From CAWBCI01 sp963787195 (GTDB lineage Bacteria > Bacteroidota > Bacteroidia > Bacteroidales > JAGOPY01), in contig CAWBCI010000072.1 of the NCBI GenBank assembly GCA_963787195.1, positions 1 through 26,843 on the forward strand: a stretch of DNA of 26,843 nt, read 5' to 3'. Positions within the stretch are counted from its first letter, which is position 1. Every line of letters begins with the position of its first letter. Made by a program: the position numbers and the translations under genes. A model generated the notes under the pieces. The model saw only the letters and a program-made list of their open reading frames with translations. It did no database searches and was not told where the DNA came from. Shown piece by piece: positions 22,069 through 26,843 of the stretch.

Positions 22069-24228
22069 TTATGGATTCATGGGTTCTATGGCGAAAGCCG
22101 CAAGGTCACTCCGGTCATATTCCCAAATCTGACGGTTCCCGTTGGTATGCAAGGCCCTGACGTAGAGATGTTCGGCGAAAGCCGCCTGGTCGCAATTCCC
22201 AAGCATGCTGGCTGCCGCCACATTTTTCTTGAAATTATTATTCGTAACGCTGTAGCCATCATTGGCAACTGTCAGGTAACCACTCGTATTGGTCGGTCCT
22301 GCCGGGTTCCCATTTCCTTTTACAACATTGAAACTATAGGTCCCGAAATCATGCGGCTGACTGGCTTCAAAACCCAGCGTCACCTGGCTGGTATTTTTAT
22401 CATAATACTGCCCGAAACCGCATTCCGAATGCGTGGCAACCCCATCAATCAGGGCATCCTTTATATCAGCATAACAAGGCTGGTTATCAATACGCATCAC
22501 GAAACGGAACCCGATAGCCTTGCCGGCGCCGTTCTTCAGCACATAATTTTCCGGCCTTCCATTCGCTGTGATAGTATTTGCATCCGGAGGATTTGACAAT
22601 TCACCTGATTTTTTATCAACCACAAAGACATCCGGATCCAGAGGAACTATAGCCCCGTTGTTATCTACCAATTCCAAAATAAATTCATACAATCCGTCGG
22701 ACATGTTTTGGGAATTCAGGCTAATGCTGTATGTATCCTGGTCCCATTCTGCAGTTGGCTCAGCCGGGATGTCAACGGAAGCTTCCACATGAGGGATCTT
22801 GTAAACTGGCCCATTCGAAGTAAAAACCGGCCCCAGGTTAAATGATCCGGTATAAAAGACAGTATCCCCGTCAGAATTCACCCTTTCATAAGTATAGGCT
22901 TTGCTCACAAGACTATCATAATAAGGCAGGTAAGAAGATGCCACATTGTTCAGGTCGGCATCCTTGATCCGCCGGTATTTCCAGCGATAATGCCTGACGT
23001 TGGAGGAGGGGAAACCGCTTCCGAACTGGACTACAAAGGGGAAGGACATGGCAAAAGGACTAACGAAAAGCCCGCTGTGATTTGTCAGGCCAATGGCGTT
23101 GCCGATATGTCCTGAGGGATTCGTGTTTTGTTGAATATTCCGGATAGAAATCCCGTTATTGACTCTCTTGACCCAAACTACCTGGCCTGGCAAAGGAGCG
23201 CACTGACAAGGTTTTACGCGGTCATCCGTAATACTTATATTAATATCGGTTCCGCAGGCATAATTCCAATGGGTACCACATGAAATGCCGGGAGCATAGA
23301 CCGTCTGCCATACTCCGTCGATGTTAGCTTCTACCCAGATATAAATATCGGGTTGGTCGAGTGTCTGGAAATAAAAATAGGGATACTCGAAGCGGCCGTT
23401 GCAATCTGGATAAACAGTTGCAATGGGATCGCAGCGATAAAGGAATGGCCAGTAATGAAAGAAGAGACAGAAATAAGGCCGGAGCTGTTCATAATAATTA
23501 TGCAGGGTATTCCGGACCATTTCAAGAGAGTCGGCCGAAAGGCCGGTCAAAACTTCATCATCCACTAGGGGCAAACTGTATAACTGCATTTCAGCCTTTT
23601 TCTGGACAACGGCTTTGTTTATAGGTGTCTTAAGTAAATGAGTCAGTGGATTGACCTCATATGGAGGAGGGTCAGGCAAAGGGTAAGGGATAGGCGGCAG
23701 TTTTTCCCTCACGATGATATCCAGCAATTTATCCCTAATATCAAAGATAGTTTTATCGGGAATGTATGGAAGTATAAAATAGAAGGGATCCACCTCGCAG
23801 ATGTTCACCCGGACATTACAAACAGGCAAAACTTTCGCCTGCCCGTCGATCTGGAATGCCTTGCTGATATTTCCTGTGATATTGCAAATGTTAAATAAAA
23901 TTGGAGTAAGATTGGGGATATATTTTATGTTAATAATATTATCCCGGTTAATTCTGATGGAAGGTTCATAGGAAGTGAGTTTTTTCATGATCCCGGCTGT
24001 GATCTTTCTACGGGCCATTTCACGGGGAACAGGCGGGGCCAGGAAAAGGCTTGCATTGCTGTGAAAACTATCCGATGTGGATTTCAAAACGGCCTGCCCT
24101 TCCTTGAAGGAAGCTTTTTCAACAAATTCGCCTTGTTTGTCAAACACAAAAGCCTGTAGCTTTTCAGCAAGTTTAATATATTCTTTTGCAACCTGGATAA
24201 TGACAGGTCCATTTTCTTTTCCGTTCAT
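22069..24228 (-). CDS. Large cytoplasmic-type protein of unknown function, cysteine-rich and strand-rich
   Basis: I do not recognise a named family. The protein has 719 residues and no signal peptide, lipobox or membrane segment. By eye there are four regions. Residues 10-65 look like a small beta domain (LQAFVFDKQGEFVEKASF near 24-41). Residues 95-175 have a CnaB-like strand pattern around VLPVCNVRVNICEVDPF (133-149) and then a helix, IFDIRDKLLDII. A proline-rich linker (178-189) follows. Residues 250-345 look like a second such domain with DPIATVYPDCNGRFE (267-281). The C-terminal part, about 480-650, resembles Ig-like sandwiches. Thirteen cysteines are spread through it, which is odd for a protein with no classical export signal. 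Low-identity matches to contractile-injection or other modular structural proteins are possible but cannot be shown here. It is a single gene with its own terminator. Confidence 0.8.
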   Translation of the reverse strand: MNGKENGPVIIQVAKEYIKLAEKLQAFVFDKQGEFVEKASFKEGQAVLKSTSDSFHSNASLFLAPPVPREMARRKITAGIMKKLTSYEPSIRINRDNIINIKYIPNLTPILFNICNITGNISKAFQIDGQAKVLPVCNVRVNICEVDPFYFILPYIPDKTIFDIRDKLLDIIVREKLPPIPYPLPDPPPYEVNPLTHLLKTPINKAVVQKKAEMQLYSLPLVDDEVLTGLSADSLEMVRNTLHNYYEQLRPYFCLFFHYWPFLYRCDPIATVYPDCNGRFEYPYFYFQTLDQPDIYIWVEANIDGVWQTVYAPGISCGTHWNYACGTDINISITDDRVKPCQCAPLPGQVVWVKRVNNGISIRNIQQNTNPSGHIGNAIGLTNHSGLFVSPFAMSFPFVVQFGSGFPSSNVRHYRWKYRRIKDADLNNVASSYLPYYDSLVSKAYTYERVNSDGDTVFYTGSFNLGPVFTSNGPVYKIPHVEASVDIPAEPTAEWDQDTYSISLNSQNMSDGLYEFILELVDNNGAIVPLDPDVFVVDKKSGELSNPPDANTITANGRPENYVLKNGAGKAIGFRFVMRIDNQPCYADIKDALIDGVATHSECGFGQYYDKNTSQVTLGFEASQPHDFGTYSFNVVKGNGNPAGPTNTSGYLTVANDGYSVTNNNFKKNVAAASMLGNCDQAAFAEHLYVRALHTNGNRQIWEYDRSDLAAFAIEPMNP

Positions 24229-24462
24229 AATATTAGTATTTAATGGTTAGTATATCTATTCCGGGTGATCATAAATATCCACGGAATAAAAATTTAGAGT
24301 TTTTTTTGTCGAACAGGCCGGGCGACTTTTTGAAGAACAGGAATAACTTATTCCATGTCTTTCACTTAATTCATATGATTTCAAAGTTAGTTCAAGGCCT
24401 GCCATATAAACAAGCGGTGAATGACATTTAACTTATATTTAACAGATTAGCAGAGGAGGATT

Positions 24463-24520
24463 CATTGACGCATTGAACATTGAACATCGACACATTGAAC
24501 GTTGAACATCGCCCGTTGAC
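24463..24520. repeat. Heptanucleotide repeat tract, CATTGAA type
   Basis: Units CATTGAC, CATTGAA, CATTGAA, CATCGAC, CATTGAA, CGTTGAA, CATCGCC and CGTTGAC follow one another with a period of seven bases and two single-base insertions. The period continues weakly to about 24538 as GATGGGC CATAGAC CATA. Confidence 0.85.
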
Positions 24521-24537
24521 GATGGGCCATAGACCAT

Positions 24538-24585
24538 AAATTCCAAAAAACAAAACCCAAATAAATTTCAAATCACAAATTCCAA
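24538..24585. repeat. A/C-rich degenerate heptad repeat, first copy
   Basis: Segments such as AAATTCCAAAAAAC, AAAACCCAAATAAA and CAAATCACAAATTCC show a loose seven-base rhythm of the CAAATTC type. The same composition returns at 26743-26820. Confidence 0.6.
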
Positions 24586-24610
24586 TAGTCCTGGTGCAAA
24601 TGGTTGAGTT

Positions 24611-24634
24611 ACCGTTGCCCATAGGGCATACGGT
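24611..24634. repeat. Hairpin with one bulged base
   Basis: ACCGT-TGCCC (24611-24620) pairs with GGGCA-T-ACGGT (24624-24634) across the loop ATA. This gives ten pairs and one unpaired T. Confidence 0.55.
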
Positions 24635-24668
24635 ATGGTAGCTAAATGCACCCCCATGAATTTTTATA

Positions 24669-24681
24669 ACCCCGCAGGGGT
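24669..24681. repeat. Short GC-rich palindrome
   Basis: ACCCC, GCA, GGGGT forms a compact 5-bp stem preceded by TTTTTATA. It has the look of the short palindromes often scattered between Bacteroidota genes. Confidence 0.4.
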
Positions 24682-24771
24682 GGGGAGAGAGATTGCACGA
24701 TATTCGATATCCGAAGGAAATCAAATCTTATACCTCGCTCTTTCGTTCCATCGTCTACTTCGCGCAATCGA

Positions 24772-24796
24772 ATATCCGATATCGGGTATCGGATAT
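24772..24796. repeat. 10-bp inverted repeat
   Basis: ATATCCGATA and TATCGGATAT are exact complements around TCGGG. A related partial copy, ATATTCGATATCCGA, occurs about 70 bases earlier near 24700. Confidence 0.55.
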
Positions 24797-24850
24797 CAAA
24801 GCCGGATTGAGCAACGCAGTTAATTGCATTTTATTAGCAGGGAAATACCA

Positions 24851-24883
24851 ATTTCAAGACCTTGGTCGTGGAATCTATTACTG
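24851..24883. repeat. 33-bp dispersed direct repeat, copy A
   Basis: This matches 26811-26843 at 28 of 33 positions by hand alignment. The core CTTGGTCGTGGAAT is identical in both copies. The two copies are in the same orientation on either side of the T9SS cargo gene. Confidence 0.75.
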
Positions 24884-24899
24884 CTTTCTGCTGTCAGAT

Positions 24900-24947
24900 C
24901 CCGGCCTGCGCCGGGATGACGTTTCCCGGCCTGCGCCGGGATGACGT
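24900..24947. repeat. Tandem pair of 23-bp GC-rich palindromic repeats
   Basis: Two identical 23-base copies lie at 24900-24922 and 24925-24947. Each contains the stem CCCGGC-CTGC-GCCGGG followed by ATGACGT. This is the GTCATCCCGGCGCAGGCCGGG type of repeat that occurs scattered in many bacterial genomes. Confidence 0.8.
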
Positions 24948-24968
24948 CTATAGTGGGGGCTAAAAAAG

Positions 24969-25011
24969 CGGCGCGGCACACCTCTGAAAATTTATATGGT
25001 GTGCCGCGCCG
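24969..25011 (-). terminator. Strong 14-bp hairpin, probable terminator of the T9SS cargo gene
   Basis: CGGCGCGGCACACC (24969-24982) pairs exactly with GGTGTGCCGCGCCG (24998-25011) across a 15-base loop. On the minus strand the stem is followed by CTTTTTTA, the form of an intrinsic terminator for the gene ending at 25150. On the plus strand GTTTTCTCT follows. The 139-base distance from the stop is long. Confidence 0.6.
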
Positions 25012-25034
25012 GTTTTCTCTAGTATAAAATTAAC

Positions 25035-25060
25035 CGTCATCCTGACGCAGGAGAGATCTG
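25035..25060. repeat. Diverged inverted copy of the GC-rich repeat
   Basis: CGTCATCCTGACGCAGGAGA followed by GATCTG is a diverged, opposite-orientation relative of the tandem pair at 24900-24947. The copies flank the 24969-25011 hairpin. Confidence 0.6.
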
Positions 25061-25149
25061 GTAGCGTATTCCAGAGAAGTTGCTAAACATAGTCCGGGGA
25101 AATTGTAGCTTGCCAATGTGTGATTTGATATTCCTTTGATGTTATTACC

Positions 25150-26673
25150 TCAATAAACAAGCAACTTGCCGGACTCCGCTTTATCCCTCAATTCTGCTTT
25201 CCAAATATAGAGCCCGGGATTGATACTACTTATATTAATGCTACTGGTTTTGAACTGAATCCGGGTTTGGAAAATCATTCTGCCTTCCAGATCAAAAAGG
25301 GAAAAATTAACATCCCCTTGGGTTGCACTTACGCTAATCCTATCATGAGCCGGATTAGGGCTTATGGTGATTGAAGTTGCCTTTTCCCTGGTTGGATTCT
25401 CCGGAATACCAACAAACATTCCAGAGTCTATCTTTAAAATATATCCATCGTACTTATAATTTTGTTGAGTGATATCATATACCCCTCCTGCAATTGCTAC
25501 TCCTCCATCCGGAGTTGCTGCCATGGAATTAATTAAAAAGAAATCATTCTCATTCCCAATATATTCTTCATGGATTATATCCAGATTTTCATCAAGACAT
25601 GCTACATAAATATAGTCAGTAGAATTAGGGTAAGTAATATTGGCATAGAGATTATCCATACCAACAACATAGATCCTATTTGGATAATAATAATCTACTC
25701 CCTTATCCCAGGCTGCGTATGCCTTTCTCTCAGGATCAGTTAGCTTGATTTCATGAATAATATTCAGTGAGGAATCCATGATACGGGCATCCAAGTAGTA
25801 ATCTCTTTCTTTTTCTCCAAGAATTAAATCCCATGAGGTACCGAAACTCACATAAGAAGATTCCTGATAGCTATTTGTATAAAAAGGGGCATCGAAAAAT
25901 CTGCCTGGGTATGAATCGTATGATATAGGCACTAAACTATCAGACAGTTTCAATCTTTTACATCCTGAAATATCACCTGCTGGAGGAGGGGGACCATTCT
26001 CCATATGTAGAAAAATATCATTTGAATTATTCTTTTTGGTAAAACAACTTAAATTCCCTATGTATTCATCATCCAACTCCATAATATCTATACTGTCCCC
26101 TTCGGCAGAAAATCTAAAGACATATGACATTACTGATTGCATGCCCGGTATACTTACAGATGTTGCCGCAAGTAAATAATCCCCCTCCTGATCTTCATCT
26201 AAAACACTATTAAATGGTATAAAATTTTCAGGTTCAAGTTGAAATTTTTTTCGCCATATTATATCCAGATCGGAATTTAATTTAATAAAATAATGGAATT
26301 TCCCTGATATTCCTGTGATGGAGTCATATTTCCAACCTATTCCACCTAATAAAACATTTGAATTGGAATCAACATGAATCAGTGGCAACATTAACAAAGT
26401 ATCAGGTACTTGATAGTCAAAAAATATTGAGTCCCCTTCAGGTGATATTCTATACAAATAGGATTTTGATATGTGAGAAGAATCGATTTCTGCAGGAACA
26501 GAATATAGCGCGCAATAAAGATATCCGGAATTATTACAGGCAATACTTACAAAGTTATCATCAATATTATAGGAGTCTAAACGAATTTCAAATCCATTTT
26601 GCGCGATTATTACGAGAGAATAAAAGCAGAGGGAAAGGCTAATTATTAACTTTATAATTGTTTTTAATTGCAT
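25150..26673 (-). CDS. Secreted T9SS cargo protein with beta-propeller-like body
   Basis: The protein has 507 residues. A signal peptide (hydrophobic about 6-23, cleavage after IIAQ) leads to a strand-rich body in which segments such as YLYRISPEGDSIFFDYQVP, HYFIKLNSDLDIIWRKKF, YVFRFSAEGDSIDIMELDD and YIYVACLDENLDIIHEEYI recur, as in seven-bladed propeller-type proteins. After VGIPENP the last 74 residues (about 434-507) form a type A T9SS sorting domain: ITISPNPAHDRISV, FSLFDLEGRMIF, and SSINPGLYIWKAEL before the end KLLVY. The protein should cross the outer membrane and be attached or released outside; its ligand is unknown. Base composition is clearly more AT-rich than the neighbouring gene, and direct repeats bracket it, which suggests a separate origin. 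Confidence 0.9.
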   Translation of the reverse strand: MQLKTIIKLIISLSLCFYSLVIIAQNGFEIRLDSYNIDDNFVSIACNNSGYLYCALYSVPAEIDSSHISKSYLYRISPEGDSIFFDYQVPDTLLMLPLIHVDSNSNVLLGGIGWKYDSITGISGKFHYFIKLNSDLDIIWRKKFQLEPENFIPFNSVLDEDQEGDYLLAATSVSIPGMQSVMSYVFRFSAEGDSIDIMELDDEYIGNLSCFTKKNNSNDIFLHMENGPPPPAGDISGCKRLKLSDSLVPISYDSYPGRFFDAPFYTNSYQESSYVSFGTSWDLILGEKERDYYLDARIMDSSLNIIHEIKLTDPERKAYAAWDKGVDYYYPNRIYVVGMDNLYANITYPNSTDYIYVACLDENLDIIHEEYIGNENDFFLINSMAATPDGGVAIAGGVYDITQQNYKYDGYILKIDSGMFVGIPENPTREKATSITISPNPAHDRISVSATQGDVNFSLFDLEGRMIFQTRIQFKTSSINISSINPGLYIWKAELRDKAESGKLLVY

Positions 26674-26742
26674 GAGAAAGAAATTGTTTAGCCCGGCAAA
26701 ATTTTTATGATTTAAATCTGAAGGCTAATATAAGAAAAAGTG

Positions 26743-26820
26743 AAATCCCAAATTCCAAACCCCAAAAAACAAATTCCAAAAAGCAAATCCCAAATAAAAA
26801 TTAAATCTCAAATTCAATCC
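26743..26820. repeat. A/C-rich degenerate heptad repeat, second copy
   Basis: Units CAAATTC, CAAACCC, CAAAAAA, CAAATTC, CAAAAAG, CAAATCC and CAAATAA follow each other with a seven-base period for most of the tract. It starts 69 bases upstream of the T9SS cargo ATG. Confidence 0.8.
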
Positions 26821-26843
26821 CTTGGTCGTGGAATTTTTTACTG
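26811..26843. repeat. 33-bp dispersed direct repeat, copy B (cut by window edge)
   Basis: This is the partner of 24851-24883, with an identical 14-base core CTTGGTCGTGGAAT. Its first ten bases overlap the end of the heptad tract. The element may continue beyond the window. Confidence 0.7.

Larger units (their letters stand above)
24229..25149. other. Gene-free repeat island
   Basis: These 921 bases hold no gene I can support. 24229-24462 is plain AT-rich sequence where the promoter of the 719-residue gene should lie, but no clear TAnnTTTG box is seen. From 24463 to 25060 heptad repeats, hairpins and dispersed repeats follow one another almost without gaps; each is listed separately. 25061-25149 holds nothing I recognise. 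Confidence 0.7.

Noticed and set aside
21985..22596. Plus-strand reading frame of 203 codons
   Set aside because: It lies opposite the 3' part of the 719-residue gene, has no recognisable domain, and starts inside that gene's terminator. It is best explained as an antisense shadow.
24611..24634. tRNA or part of one
   Set aside because: It forms one stem only. There is no acceptor stem, T-arm sequence or CCA end around it.
24243..24944. Several short open frames of 62-98 codons in the gene-free island
   Set aside because: They cross heptad repeats and palindromes, lack domains or start signals, and would encode repeat-derived peptides.
24463..24947. CRISPR array
   Set aside because: The repeats are seven-base units or adjacent 23-base palindromes with no unique spacers of about 30 bases, and no cas gene is nearby.

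Overview
This window looks like a chromosomal segment of a member of the Bacteroidota, most likely an anaerobic Bacteroidales-type lineage. The evidence is a C-terminal type IX secretion (T9SS) sorting domain, a GH3 plus serine-hydrolase fusion and a FemAB-type protein of the kind common in that phylum, start codons with little Shine-Dalgarno sequence, and several promoters that match the Bacteroidota -7 motif TAnnTTTG. There is no rRNA, tRNA, transposase, integrase, phage gene or CRISPR array. Nothing in the sequence identifies a species.

Layout. (a) 1-3257 holds housekeeping genes: the 5' part of a bifunctional NAD(P)H-hydrate repair enzyme (minus), an RlmD/TrmA-type RNA uracil methyltransferase (plus) and shikimate kinase (minus). 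The first two diverge from an intergenic region centred on a perfect 30-bp palindrome. The second and third converge on heptanucleotide repeats that supply both stop codons. (b) 3585-9188 holds a 1401-residue polytopic membrane protein with three predicted periplasmic domains and a degenerate cytoplasmic NTPase-like module, convergent with a secreted von Willebrand factor A (VWA) protein. (c) 9356-15061 is a plus-strand envelope group: GH3/serine hydrolase fusion, an unknown membrane protein, a rhomboid protease and a FemAB-like transferase. (d) 15222-21940 is a series of short units: FMN reductase, OprB-type porin (minus), DoxX plus a Tat/lipobox hemerythrin protein, a two-gene minus operon (2-TM protein plus a formylglycine-generating-enzyme-like (FGE-like) lipoprotein lacking the usual FGE cysteines), a DJ-1/PfpI protein and a sulfotransferase-like protein. 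(e) 22069-24228 is a 719-residue protein of unknown function with no signal peptide. (f) 24229-25149 is a gene-free island of heptad repeats, palindromes and dispersed repeats. (g) 25150-26673 is an AT-rich gene for a secreted T9SS cargo, with a 33-bp direct repeat on both sides. The second copy is cut by the window edge.

How the genes work together. No single pathway covers the window. The strongest theme is the cell envelope: peptidoglycan turnover and cross-bridge enzymes, a membrane protease, a porin, lipoproteins, a VWA surface protein and a T9SS cargo. The strongest candidates for something undescribed are the 1401-residue receptor-like protein (3585-7790), the 719-residue protein (22069-24228), the paired 2-TM protein and cysteine-less FGE-like lipoprotein (18976-20432), and the repeat architecture, in which several unrelated intergenic tracts share a 7-bp period. 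All product names come from reading motifs by eye; no database search was run.
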